From the NCBI GenBank assembly GCA_000310025.1, contig FN648771.1:6216-46220 (forward strand): 40,005 bases of DNA. The letters are read 5' to 3'. Below are positions 20,692-31,455 of this stretch, piece after piece. Each line of letters begins with the position of its first letter. The stretch's first letter is position 1. This stretch comes from Ectocarpus siliculosus (Eukaryota; Sar; Phaeophyceae; Ectocarpales; Ectocarpaceae). Position numbers and translations under genes: made by a program. The notes below the pieces were generated by a model. The model saw only the letters and a program-made list of their open reading frames with translations, was not told the DNA's origin and ran no database searches.

Positions 20692-22616
20692 TCAGCGGGT
20701 ATCTTCGTCGACTGCCCAGAGGTCCATCCTGTGCATCCAGTCAGCCTTACTTTGAGGTGTTTTCGACGATATACAATGAGCCACAACGGTTGTGTTCGAA
20801 ACGGGCGTACTCGCACAGATGCGTGTGTAGGCGCTGTGAGGCAATAACGTCACAGTGAAGGGTTGATTGTCGTCATCTGAAAGCGAATCGATGAACCCCA
20901 CACCAAAACCAGTGCTTTCCGTGTAGCGCATGTCACTGTCCTCCTGGTTCCACACGATCCCCAAGTCTCGCGCCGCTATATTCACCTGAGGCGAGTGCAG
21001 TCCGTAGCCGTTGGTAGGGCCATCATCATTCATGAAGATACAGCTTTTCACTGCGATGCAACGCGTGACTCAAAACACAAACTGGCGCAAGCAACAAGGA
21101 AACAGCGCTGAACTATCCTGTCCATGTTTGCACCCAAGTATCTGGCTCTCACGAAAAAGGCGTAAAAAAACAAACAACATACACACCGCGATCTGGTCGT
21201 CCTTCTCCTCGAGCACTAGCGCGTTCATGACGGTGACGAATTCTCGCATGGCGACGCGGCTCGCAGTCGTTCGAAACAAAATGAAACCCATACATATGGT
21301 TGCGCCCCACACGTGACCAACTTCTCCCGGAAAACTTCCCCTAGATGCAACGATGCTGCTGCCGACAACGCCAGGGAGCGAGAAGTCTTTCATGGGGTCC
21401 GCCAGCCACAAGGCATCTGCATCCGACATCATGACATCATGACCTGCTTCCACCTGAGACGATCGTCGACGGGCGGGGGTAGTCGAGACGGTACGTGTGG
21501 AGTCAGATTCACGGCATAAACACGAGGCTCGCTCATTGCCGGGTCATCAGCATCGCGGAGCGCTTCCTTTCCGTAAAATTACGCCTCCGTTGCGAAATTG
21601 CTTTTCTGCAGGATCATACCATCTGTTCCTGGGTTGATCGTTCTATGGATAACTCGGTGCAGCGGCAAACAACGAATTCGGCCAAAAAATGCAGAGGTAG
21701 GTGAACAGCTTGTTCTCAACACCAAGTGCTTGCAATTTCGGCAGCCACGGTAATTTTTTGTCGCGTCTCTAGATCATGTCCTTCAGGAAATTTTCCATTC
21801 GTCCACGCCCACGACACGCCCTGCTTACCAAGCAAGATAGCACGCGGACGCGAACTACCCAGATTTCCGCGTGCGATTTTATGTTGAGCCTGCTAAGAGG
21901 AAGGCAACGGATCCCCATGGAAGATTCGAAGAAATGGAGAGAGTCGTCGTCCAAGCACAAGAGGTAGAGGTCGTTGCGAGTGAATGAAGTCCTGAGCTCC
22001 ATCCAATAGATGAAGTTGCGCTCCACATCGATATACGTTCCGCTCACTACCTGGGCAGGCGCAAAGTCGAACTTTTGAATTGCTTCAATCATAGCAGGGC
22101 ACGAAGGGACAAAAATATTGTAGCAGCACGACAGCAGGACAAACCCTGTGGTCGCTATGTATCGTGTGAGTTTCGCCTCGCTTCGTACCGTCTGGCGGAT
22201 TGATAAGCACAATGGTCTGGTTTCCAAGTGATCGGTTCATAAATGAAGGACAACTCCACCACCGTGAAACACGCTGTCAACACGGCAAGTCCAATCAGGA
22301 TGTTGTGGTTCCATCATTTCAGCCATGATCTAACCTGACCGATCGACAACTAAACGTCCAAGCGACGACAAAATTGCGGGAGTATCATCATTTGTGGGAT
22401 GACGAGAGTCCACTTTCTCGTACATACCTGCATCACAACCGTGGGGCCCGACATGGGGGGAACCCAGGCCGCCCAGTCAGCGCACACTGCTTCCGGCGAA
22501 ATCGCCGGCAGCGGTTCCAAAGGTAACAGGTCGAGAGACACGTTTTTCGCCGTCGTTGCGGAGGATGTCACGATCGCCATCGCCGCCATTCCAGCAAATG
22601 AGTTGCAGAAGCCCAT
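20692..22616 (-). CDS. nucleotide-diphospho-sugar transferase-family glycosyltransferase
   Basis: Four exons: 22616-22428, 22050-21829, 21453-21183 and 21050-20692 (phases 0, 0, 1), giving 346 residues and ending TGA. The order of motifs matches the PF03407/GT77-like fold. A strand-turn region is RNDLYLLCLDDDSLHFF followed by GIRCLPLS, then WVVRVRVLSCLVEAGHDVMM. The nucleotide-sugar/metal site SDADALWLADP places D-A-D at residues 148-150. Next come RGSFP...HVWGATICMGFILFR, then EEKDDQIAVL, and a C-terminal VVAHC...KADWMHRMDLW. The family transfers sugars from nucleotide-sugar donors, usually in the Golgi lumen; donor and acceptor here are unknown. The N-terminus (MGFCNSFAGMAAMAIVTSSA) is only weakly hydrophobic, so a signal anchor is uncertain and a further 5' exon is possible. 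Introns are 377, 375 and 132 bp. No inactivating change is seen. Confidence 0.8.
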
Positions 22617-23500
22617 TGTGATGGGTAGTAGGGCCCAAGGTCGTAAGAATCACACGTTCGCGTCTCCTTGTTTGGCCAGTTCGTACCCGACGACAGAGCA
22701 GGCAAAATGCAGTTGTCGGTATGGTGAGAGAAACATGTATCAACAACACGTCCTTCATGGTTGTGGTGTGCGGCAGAGCTGAACAAAACCAATTCTGCTG
22801 TTGGCAATGGACAGTTGCACCTGCAAGTTTTCGTCACGCATCGCGGGTCCGTGTGAAACGTGTTGATTGTGTTCCTGCTGTTATATTTAGTAGGTGGTGC
22901 TGCCGGTAAAAAAACAACAGACGACCTGCAAGCAATCAGTGCCCATGTTTCTTTGTGTGTGATTCAATAAAGGTGTACTCGACGAAGCGAGTGTTTAGGC
23001 ACAACGGTGTAGCCGAGGCCAACCACCGTTATTTTTTACGGTGGAATTGGCAGTCTAAATAGACAGAGGCGTTTCGTTCCTTGACGTGCAAGCAGGCACA
23101 CTATTAGCCAGCGTGAAAACACGAAATATTTACCGCTGTAGTAGGTGGACTGAGAGAGAGAGAAATACTAGAGATGGGCCCCCCGATAACGTCCCACGGC
23201 TGCTTCTGCTGCCATGCTCCTACCCCCTACCTAGCTCTTGTCAGTACTTTTCATTGTGGTAGGGGGGGAGGTGGCAATTCTCACGGCGCCTCCCGCGCCC
23301 CAGCGCCTACGCTACACACTGCTGCTGTATTGCTGTACTGCCACAGCGCCCAACGTTCGCCACATCGAGTTGTCAGTTTAATGCTGATGAAGAGTTGGTG
23401 TGTTGTTTTTATCAGCCGCGGAGCGCGACTTTTATTTGTTCGTCCCCAGAACGGAAAAAATCGGCTGTATAGATAACGGCAACCACTGTTTGCTGAAGCA
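22617..23500. other. intergenic, no gene seen
   Basis: Upstream region of the glycosyltransferase. It contains a small inverted repeat AACCACCGT...ACGGTGG around 23020-23044. No convincing coding or RNA gene is present. Confidence 0.5.
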
Positions 23501-23899
23501 GTATCCAGACAATCCAACGGACGACTCCCGAAGCGACTGATGTTCGGAGATATCGAAGGGCGGCCGGAAAAGAACTGGGTGCTATGCTTGAAGGACGACT
23601 TTGTAGAGTTCGGTGCCAATGCCCAATCCACGGCTGGCAACCTGAGGATGTTCGGGATACCGCGCGGCTGCTGGCCGTTCGCAGCGAAGCTGGAGAAAGG
23701 GGTGCCGTGGTACAAAAGGGTTATGGAGGGAGCAAAGAAGTTGACGGTCAAATAGGACAAGGAGCAAGAGAAGCTAAGCGTACTACGCGCGGAGGAACGG
23801 AACAAGAAAAACACTGGACAGAAGACGAAACGAACAGCAGAGCAGGGGAGGACGGGAACACGGGGGGGGAAACGTCGAAAGACGGAAGACTCGCCTTAA
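23501..23899 (+). pseudogene. LINE (non-LTR retrotransposon) polyprotein C-terminus
   Basis: An open frame gives SNGRLPKRLMFGDIEGRPEK, then NWVLCLKDDFVEFG and KGVPWYKRVMEGAKKL. This follows the pattern found at the C-terminal end of many LINE reverse-transcriptase proteins (RLPK-LLFGE, GRP-K-W--C---D----FG, WY-GV-EGA). The codon at 23753-23755 is TAG where relatives usually carry Trp. The frame then continues basic (DKEQEKLSVLRAEERNKK...) to TAA at 23897-23899. No RT catalytic domain lies upstream, so this is a 5'-truncated, inactivated copy, as is typical of LINE insertions. No poly-A or target duplication was resolved. Confidence 0.65.
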
Positions 23900-26173
23900 C
23901 CAGAAGAGAGCAGCACGGAGATGGCTGAACGGATACCAGCTGGATGTATCCCCGTATTGTTTTCCGTCGTGGCGCTATCTCCCCCTTCGCAATGCCCCTG
24001 AAGTGATATTGTGTCGTCGTAAGTTGGTACGTTTGTATCTGTCTGGTGTCGGGTTAGTAGTGGCCCATGCTTCGTGTTGTTCGGGTAGACTGGAGCGTTG
24101 GAGCGGACCTGTCTATCTGCCGTTATTTCTTTTGTTGTCTTGATCTCTCTCTGTTTCTTTCTTTGGGCCTTTCGTTATTCCATCCCTTTCACCGGGGACA
24201 TCGATCGTCTCTTTGTCCCGATTATGGTTTTCCTTGCTGTTGATCCCTTTTGGGTTGGATAACAAATCACGCCTTGGAGGAATTTCCTTGTGTCCATTTT
24301 ATACTTCAGTTCGACCGTTACGGACAGTAGAAGGTACTGAGTGGAGACCGGAACGGGGTTTTTTACTGTGAAGACAACAACAACAACAACAACAAGAACA
24401 ACAATAGATCGGCCAAAGTTGCGTCGCGCAATACAGGGGCCCCAAAACTTGATTACGGGAAAGACGAAATGAGTCATCTTTTGGACCAGAACGGTATCCA
24501 CGGGGCACCGGTGGACGATCTGTTCGCTTCTAAGTAAGAAGAAAAATAGCGCGCTCTTCGTCACACTGGTTTGGTCGTGCTCCGATAGCAAATAGCCGTG
24601 CTACACAATCCTTCGCGCCCTACATTCGTAAGAGATCTTTCTCCTTAACCCCGGGGTTTCTCCGCGAATAGGCGTGTACAAAGGCGGAGGTCGCGAGCGC
24701 GCGCGCTATTGAAACCTGAACAGACACAGAGACAGACAGAGACAACAACACCTCCTAAAATTACATCACCGCTGGCACGCTGATCCGAGACCAGCTGTCT
24801 AGGACAACCAGGAGGGGCCGGGCCTTTACGACCTGTTCCCCGTGGGTATAGTCATGCGCCATGTTTAACCTGGCGGGTGTTCATTGGTGTTGAGTGGGTC
24901 AAACCGACTGCTCCGAAAACAGCAGCAGACCGATGATCACAAACGAACAACACACAACATAACACACCTTATCAAGTCCAGATCGCACCTACTCCCGAGA
25001 GAACCCGTCGAGGGCGTGAGGGTCTACTGCTGCTGTGCTATCGGTTCAGGTCCCGTACTTGCGTCGCGCTACTGACTGTCTTCGCAAAAGCCGTGCCCTA
25101 CCTACGGTTGCTGCTGGCGGGCCTTTCGCACTTAAGTCATGCCCGGCAACGGCGTTGTTACTCTTGGTTCTGCTGTGGAAATGTCCGGTGACGTATAGGT
25201 ACCATTTGTATACTGCTTGCGTTCGTTTGGCGGGAAATTCGATAGGCTTGAGCCAGACGCATTATTTTCCATCTGTCTTGTCACAATTACATGTCTACGC
25301 TGCTGGTCGTTCTCCTCGACGATGTGATGTGTGATACGCTCGCCGCCAGGTATATGACGCATGCGTGCCTGTTCCCGATGCCTGAATGTATGTGCGTGTT
25401 GGCGTACGCACACGGGGAAGACTTCACGTTCATTTTTTTCTTCGTGGGTGTGTCCATGTGTGCATCAACGGAATAGAATCAACCACATGTAACGTGCAAA
25501 CTTTGAGCGGGGGGCGCACGTACAACCATCGTCGCGCCCGTCGCACCCACCCCTGTCCCTCTGGTGCACGCGTAGCTACACCACCAACGATCCACGCTGC
25601 TGTGTGGGTAGATATTTGCGCACCATCAGCATCGCAGCTGAGACTACCGTAGGGTATTGGGTCGCTACCCCGCGGCTCATTACCCCGCCCTATCAACCAT
25701 ATATGAGAACCACCAGGCTGCGATAGCCCAAAGCAATAAGAAGCCCGTGACACGAAACTGACCAACTTCGGCTGGTCCCTCTGCCCGATTATGACGTTTC
25801 TTACCTCCGGGCTTTATCGGATAGGGTTGGGCGGAATCCGAGGCCACAAGTTGTGTTCTTTCCCGCCCGCCCACTCATTTCTTTTGCGAAGCTGAAGGAA
25901 CGGAAGGGAAATAATGAGTACCATTTGGGGACCTGGTGGTCTGAGTTGTCGAATACGATAGGGTGGCATACGCCGTGGAAAAATAGAAAGGCCGGCTGTT
26001 CATAGACCGAATTACAGTGAGCTACACCTAATCCTATAGGCGTAGGAGAGCGTTTGCGAGTTCTCTCTGTTCGCCTTCCTTTAAGGTAATGCTTACTGGG
26101 GAGGACAACGAGCCCTTCGCCCCTCAAAGGGGTGGATGGCCCCACGTCGGGTTGTGGATCTTTGGTTCCTCAG
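23900..26173. other. gene-free stretch with (CAA)n microsatellite
   Basis: No convincing gene in about 2.3 kb. A (CAA)n run with minor interruptions lies at 24374-24404. The remaining open frames are short and of skewed composition. Confidence 0.5.
24374..24404. repeat. (CAA)n microsatellite
   Basis: Consecutive CAA triplets with one AGA interruption. Similar CAA runs recur at 26372-26393 and, inverted as GTT, at 30046-30058, at the edge of the modular repeat copies. Confidence 0.9.
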
Positions 26174-26530
26174 CCTATGCTCTACACCCATTTCCGTGCG
26201 ATGTTTTGGAAGTGTTCCTTCCTGCACCAAAACGTTCGACCAGCACAGGAATGGGAATGCACCACGGTATATGCGGTAATTGCAACTCTAAGAGATAAGG
26301 GTACGCTGTCAACGGCGGAAAAGTCCTCTTTCGCCGCGGATTACCTTTACGGTCGCTTGGTTCCGTCGATGACAACAACAACAACAACAACAATGATGAA
26401 GGTCGACCCGTCCTGCGTCGTTCGGTGTAAAATGATAAATGCGAAAGATGGACTGAGTAAAGATCAAGCGATTTTTTTCGGCAGTGGCAAAGAAATATGC
26501 ACCCACATGTCGCAACTAACCCTAATTTAG
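26174..26530 (+). CDS. conserved short coding frame at the edge of the modular repeat, unknown
   Basis: A TTGGTTCCTCAG acceptor at 26162-26173 opens a 118-codon frame to TAG (26528-26530). It contains MLYTHFRAMFWKCSFLHQNV, AVIATLRDKGTLSTAEK and a poly-Thr run encoded by the microsatellite, then KVDPSCVVRCKMINAKDG and FFGSGKEICTHMSQL. The last ~45 codons recur in the other two repeat copies. They are open with a 6-nt in-frame length difference at 27347-27490, and open on the minus strand at 29910-30055. Frame-preserving differences suggest a protein once under selection, probably element-encoded. No family is recognised and no start codon or upstream exon is assigned. Confidence 0.35.
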   Translation, partial: PMLYTHFRAMFWKCSFLHQNVRPAQEWECTTVYAVIATLRDKGTLSTAEKSSFAADYLYGRLVPSMTTTTTTTMMKVDPSCVVRCKMINAKDGLSKDQAIFFGSGKEICTHMSQLTLI

Positions 26531-27254
26531 CGGGATACTGTCGTAAATAGAACACCGCCTTCTCTATTGTTGCAGGCAGGCTTGCTTCCACAACCCGGGA
26601 GCCCAACCCACTCTTGTATTTCGGCCTACAAGACCCCAATCGACGCAAGCTCCGGTAGGAGAGTGCGTGGAAGATGCCGTGACAACACAACTCCACTCTC
26701 CTATGACATCGATGTACAGTAGTAGCAGCACCATGTGGAAGATCTCCGAGGGGTCTTCCTGCGCGGTAACGACAACGTGGCGAGAGCTCTACGTGTACCT
26801 CTCATCGACACATGTGGCAGCCGCACGACACACGAACGGATGATTGTATCGCATGGTACTATGGTTCGCCGTGGCAGGAAGTATCCCATCCAGTTAGGTC
26901 GTTGCCGTAGTACGCGGACGTCGTTCGGCGTCTAGTCCATACTGCTGTTGCCGGAATACCGCAGTAATCGAGCTGTGCATTCAATTTTTTGGCTCTGGTT
27001 CACACTTTTGCCTCCACACCCCGAGAATCCCACTGCTGTATCTCGACCTAGAAGACTCCGATCAACAAACCAGCACTGGCAGAAGTGCATGGACGATGCT
27101 GTGGCAGCATAACTAAGTCGACACTCTTACGACTTCTATGTATAGTCGGCGTCTGGTCCATACTGCTGTAGAAATACAATAATGGAGCCATCTTTTTTAT
27201 TATTTTTGTCCATACTAATAACAAGAAATTATCACGTCACGACGACCATCCTGT
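26371..27254 (+). repeat. modular repeat copy P1
   Basis: It is about 80-90% identical by eye to P2 and P3. The order of modules is: coding-like head (ATGATGAAGGTCGACCCGTC), TTCCACAACCCGGGAGCCCA module, ATGTGGAAGATCTCCGAGG module, CCATACTGCTGT module, a second diverged copy of the first module (CCTCCACACCCCGAGAATC), and a tail ending ACGACCATCCTGTGAG. P1 is closest to the inverted copy P3. Confidence 0.85.
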
Positions 27255-27265
27255 GAGGATACATA

Positions 27266-27346
27266 CTAGGGTTAAGGATTGGCCGCGCCGCCCAATGGGG
27301 CTGGGGGCCAACATCCAGGAAGGATGGTGGTGAGTGTCCGGAAACA
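27266..27346 (-). mobile_element. hairpin-ended repeat, truncated copy 2
   Basis: On the minus strand this reads the last ~80 bases of the dispersed repeat: CCTGGATGTTGGCCCCCAGC, the partly eroded hairpin, then AATCCTTAACCCTAG, with T next. It is joined directly to the start of P2 at 27347 and lies eight bases or so beyond the tail of P1, so two units sit head to tail. Confidence 0.6.
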
Positions 27347-28235
27347 CAACAATGATGAAGGTCGACCCGTCCTGCGTCGTTCGGTGTAAAATGATAAATG
27401 CGAAAGATGGATACATATTGCGTAAAGATCCAGCGGTCTTTTTGGGCAGTGGCAAAGAAATATGCAACCACACGTCGCAAAAAAAAAAAAGTTGAGCGGG
27501 ATACCGTAGGAAATAGAACACCGCCTTCTCTGTTGCAGGCAGGTTTGCTTCCACAACCCGGGAGCCCAACCCACTCTTGTATTTCGGCCTACAAGACTCC
27601 AATCGACACAAGCACCGGTAGGAGAGTGCGTGGCAGATGCCGTGACAGCACAACTCCACTCTCCTACGACATCGATGTACAGTAGTACTGCTGTCGTTGT
27701 AGCACCATGTGGAAGATCTCCGAGGGGTCCTCCTACGCGGTAACGACAACATGGCGAGAGCTTTACGTGTGCCTGTCGTCGACACATGTGGCAGCCGCAC
27801 GACACACGAACGGATGTTTGCATCGCATGGTACTATGGTTCGCCGTGACAGGAAGTATCCCATCCAGTTGGGTCGTTGCCGTCGTGCGCGGACGTCGTTC
27901 GGCGTCTAGCCCATACTGCTGTAGCAAAAACACAGCAGCAGTAATCGAGCTATGCATGCAAATATTTTGCTTTGGTTTACTATTGCCTCCACAACCCGAG
28001 AATCTCACGGCTGTATCTCGACCTGCAAGACTCCAATCAACAAACCAGCACTGGCAGAAGTGCGTGGGAGATGCTGTGACAGCACAACTAAGTCGACACT
28101 CGTACGACTTCTATGTACAGTCGGCGTCTGGTCCATACTGCTGTAGAAATACAAAAAATCGAGCCATATATATATATTTTTTTTTTCCATACTAATAACA
28201 AGAAATGTATCACGTCACGACGACCATCCTGTGAG
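27347..28235 (+). repeat. modular repeat copy P2
   Basis: Same module order as P1, ending CCATACTAATAACAAGAAAT...CCATCCTGTGAG. An A11 run at 27480-27490 interrupts the coding-like head. It is followed by an AT-rich ATATATAATATATAA tract. Together with the hairpin fragment just upstream it makes a ~970-bp unit. Confidence 0.85.
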
Positions 28236-29271
28236 TATATATATAATATATAATGATAACATGATAGTTGGGGGCGTCATTCTGTGATCGAGTCCACGCG
28301 GGGGCTGTAGCGAAGTCGGGTAACGTGTGAGAGCTACAGAGCGCGTGAAGCAACGGAAGGACAGCAGCAGCCGCCTAACGCAGTAGCGGCGGCAGTATAG
28401 AGAAGGACGGGACGGGACACGGCGCAAGCATTGGGGAAGCGACCAGCCCGCGATCGGGACCCTCCATATAAAGGTGGGTGTCCAAGATACATCGTGTCTG
28501 CCGTGTTCCTTCCCGCGTGCCGCTACTCTTGTGACCTCACCGCTGCGTGCATTAGCACGGGGGGGGGGGTGCAGTAAGGTACTTGCCGGTACCTGGTCTG
28601 TGCCGCGCACAGACGGGCAATGTAGCTGAATGCATCGACGATAATACGCTAACGTGAGCGTTTGTCTCCATTGATGGCATAGACAAGTCCCACGGTTTAA
28701 TAAGCGGCCGCAGACGTAATCGAAAAGTGCATACAACAGCATTCACGGGAACGGATAAAGAAGAGCAAAAACCACATGCATACGAGAGAAAGACTCAAAC
28801 AAAAAGACTGAAAAACGAAGAAGATGAAAAAAAGAAACGAAGGTGGCACGGGAGATCTGAACTGGTGTTGTCGAGCAGTAACAGGGTGCAAAGGTATTTC
28901 CCCAGATCTCGACGGGCACCAAATCATGTCTGACAGTACCGGTGATACATACGTTCTATACGTATTCGTCACATCTAACGATGATTACGCGACCGTTCCA
29001 AAACGCCCGGACGGCAGTTGATGCATGCACAGAACTCGTCAACCTACTGTAGGTTGTCCATGCGGAAATGATCACAATGGAAAAAAAACAGTCGGACACG
29101 CACCAGCACGGGACGCGTCAGTGAATGGAAGCACTCGTTTTATTGGCGAGTAGAGTTGACCGATCTCAACGCATCGAAAACGAAGTCGTACACGTATCAG
29201 CACGGGACGCGCCAAAGAGTGGAAGCACCCGCGCTGTTGGCAAGTGGAGTTCACCGTATCCAACGCGTCGG
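28236..29271. other. unique spacer with 94-bp duplication
   Basis: Separates P2 from the inverted copy P3. A small frame at 28824-29021 ends in a protein-like tail (SDSTGDTYVLYVFVTSNDDY) but has no support. Near the right end, CAGCACGGGACGCG at 29104 recurs at 29198, marking a 94-bp imperfect direct duplication. Confidence 0.45.
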
Positions 29272-30058
29272 GTATTTTGTATTTCTACAGCAGTATGGAC
29301 CAGACGCCGCCTGTACATAGAAGTCGTAAGAGTGTCGACCTAGGTGTGCTGCCACAGCATCTTCCACGCTCTTCTGCCAGTGCTGGTTTGTTGATCGGAG
29401 TCTTCTAGGTCGAGATACAGCAGTGGGATTCTCGGAGTGTGGAGGCAAAAAAGTGAACCAGAGCAAAACATTTAATGCATAGCTACGGCTGTGTTTTGGC
29501 AGTATGGACTAGACGCCGAACGACGTCCGCGTCCTACGGCAACGACCTAACTGGATGGGATACTTCCTACCACGGCGCAAACATCCGTTCGTGTGTCGTG
29601 CGGCTGCCACATGTGTCGATGAGAGGTACACGTAGAGCTCTCGCCACGTTGTCGTTACCGCGCAGGAAGACCCCTCGGAGATCTTCCACATGGTGCTACA
29701 ACGACAGCAGTACTACTAGCTGTACATAGATGTCGTATGAGAGTGGAGTTGTGCTGTCACGGTATCTTCCACGCACTCTCCTACCGGTGCTTGCGTCGAT
29801 TGGGGTCTTGTAGGCCGAAATACAAGAGTGGGTTGGGCTCCCGGGTTGTGGAAGCAAGCCCGCCTGCAACAACAGAGAAGGCGGTGTTCTATTTACGACA
29901 GTATCCCGCTAAATTAGGGTTAGTTGCGACATGTGGGTGCATATTTCTTTGCCACTGCCGAAAAAGATCGCTGGATCTTTACCCAGTCCATCTTTCGCAT
30001 TTATCATTTTACACCGAACGACGCAGGACGGGTCGACCTTCATCATTGTTGTTGTTGT
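29272..30058 (-). repeat. modular repeat copy P3 (inverted)
   Basis: Reverse complement of P1/P2. CATGTGGAAGATCTCCGAGG appears as CCTCGGAGATCTTCCACATG at about 29674-29693, and the coding-like head occupies 29910-30058. The tail module present in P1 and P2 (CCATACTAATAAC...) is missing at its left end. P1 and P3 form an inverted repeat about 2 kb apart. Confidence 0.85.
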
Positions 30059-30065
30059 CTCCACA

Positions 30066-30437
30066 TTAAAAACCGTTTCGATCTCTCTCTACCAAGTACC
30101 TTCCTTTGTCCGTATCTATTTGTGGATTACCTGTTGGAAATTGCGGGAATCCCTTCATTCCGAGAGAGCCATAGGTCGGCATCCGGCCTTGTCTTTGTTT
30201 GTATGCAGTTTTCTTCTCGTGAAGTTTTGACGTTGCGCTTGTCATCGTCGTTTAGGTGTTTGTGTCTTCAAACCTTCTCAGCCGGCCTTCAAACTTCTTG
30301 TTGATAAGTCTCCGAGGTAACTTCTCCGCGTATGAGTCATATGCAGTTATAACCTGCGCTTCGACTTTAACGATGGGTATTTTACCTCCCCGTCTTGCAT
30401 TGGTGAGTACCTGCGTTATACGGAAGGATCGTTCCAC
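30066..30437 (-). pseudogene. coding fragment with one in-frame stop, unknown
   Basis: The minus-strand frame reads RRGGKIPIVKVEAQVITAYD, then YAEKLPRRLINKKFEGRLRR, then TAA (30252-30254). It resumes in the same frame as SKLHEKKTAYKQRQGRMPTY and FPQFPTGNPQIDTDKGRYLV up to TAA at 30066-30068. Both halves have balanced, protein-like composition, and the opposite strand does not. It lies between P3 and hairpin-repeat copy 3, so it is likely carried by the same element. Family not recognised. Confidence 0.4.
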
Positions 30438-30825
30438 GACGCAAACGTCGACGTTTCCGTTTTTGTTTATTTCCTTTGCCCTCCTTCCTAGCGGCGGTTT
30501 TCACACCGACTTCGAACGTGGGGTGCAATTTCCTCTCTTCGTGTCTTCCTCGTCGGCCTTCTCCATCGATATGTAAACAATGTATACCTCCATTTTTCTG
30601 CTTTTCGATTCCGATAGACAAGACTACGGACTGACATGTCCCTCTCACTCCCGACGGGACCGCGCGCTCGTCGAGTGCCGAAATTCTTTACCACTTCCTA
30701 GCCTCTCCCAACATCGTCCCTTCTTCCCGCCCCTATAAATCCTCTTTCCTTCCTCCCGGACACCACCATCCATCCTGGATGTTGGCCCCCTGCCCCTTTG
30801 GGGGGCGGGGGGCCAATCCTTAACC
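30427..30825 (+). mobile_element. hairpin-ended dispersed repeat, copy 3
   Basis: It matches 15999-16380 from GATCGTTCC(A/G)CGACGC through GACAAGACTACGGACTGACA and ACCGCGCGCTCGTCGAGTGC to the hairpin GGCCCCCTGCCCC...GGGGGGCGGGGGGCC and AATCCTTAACC. It carries a small insertion near 30573-30590. The terminal CTAG is absent. The sequence that follows (ACATATCGCATGTATC) instead resembles 38064-38160, i.e. a separate dispersed repeat that seems to be the target. Confidence 0.7.
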
Positions 30826-31334
30826 ACATATCGCATGTATCGCTGCTGCTATGTATTGTTAGTTGTGTTCACATAAAAGCGGTGGTACGCTAGTAAAAGG
30901 CCTGGGTGAAATGCTGTCCGGGTCGGAGCGGAAGGCGGCACGTACCGTCGTTTGCGTTTTACGCGAGGCAGGGGGGGTGGGGTTCAGGCAGACAGACAGA
31001 CAGTTTTTAACTGGCAGTTGTTGGTTGGGGTATGCATATAGTTACAGTACATGTAGTCGTGATGAAGAAAATGGTGCAGAGATTTAGTACGTACGTACGC
31101 TGTAAGTCGGCAACCATCCATTTCGGCAAAGGGTGGAGCAGGGGGAGAGGGGGGCGCGATGCCGACATGTATTCAGGTTGTGGGTACGTATACATGTACT
31201 GCAGGTATTGTCGGTGCACTTCTTCAGCTTGTGCATATACCCTTTCTTTCCGTGCAAATTGAGCGTGTTGTTTAGATCTATCTGCTCATGGCTCTACAGT
31301 AGCATTTTTGTCAGGGTGCACCTCGGTACTAGTT
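30826..31334. other. gene-free; part of a dispersed repeat shared with 38064-38160
   Basis: 30826-30945 and 38064-38160 share ACATATCG(C/G)ATG, TATTGTT(A/-)GTTGTGTTC and GGTGAAATGCT(G/A)TCCGGGTC. Both therefore belong to one older repeat that was hit by two different elements. A CAGACAGACAGACAG run lies near 30988-31001. No gene seen. Confidence 0.5.
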
Positions 31335-31455
31335 TTTTAGGCGGATCCAGGCGGGGCGGTACGTCAATGTGGCGGTTTGTTTTAGGCGGTTCCCGGTACT
31401 GCCAAATATGGCAGTTTTTTGGTGGCGGTACTGAAATATGGCAAATTGACTGGCC
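31335..31455 (+). repeat. GGCGGTACT-type repeat, left block
   Basis: Contains GGCGGGGCGGTACGTCAATG, TGGCGGTTTGTTTTAGGCGG, TTCCCGGTACTGCCAAATAT and GGTGGCGGTACTGAAATATGG, the same vocabulary as 32236-32560. 31456-31689 separates it from the inserted element; a minus-strand Ser/Ala-rich frame there (31470-31640) is unsupported. Confidence 0.7.

Noticed and set aside
26735-27909. 66-codon ORF repeated in P1 and P2 (EDLRGV...SFGV)
   Set aside because: Its apparent start is GTG, it is frame-disrupted in P3, and substitutions show no clear frame preference, so I do not call it a gene.
28215-28742. 175-aa minus-strand ORF
   Set aside because: Composition is Cys/Arg/Leu-skewed with no protein-like blocks, and its C-terminal codons read through the P2 tail and an ATATAT tract.
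15999-30825. The two ~390-bp copies as the LTRs of one 14-kb retrotransposon
   Set aside because: No TG...CA ends or target duplication; intact unrelated genes lie between them; a third truncated copy sits inside. Independent dispersed copies fit better.
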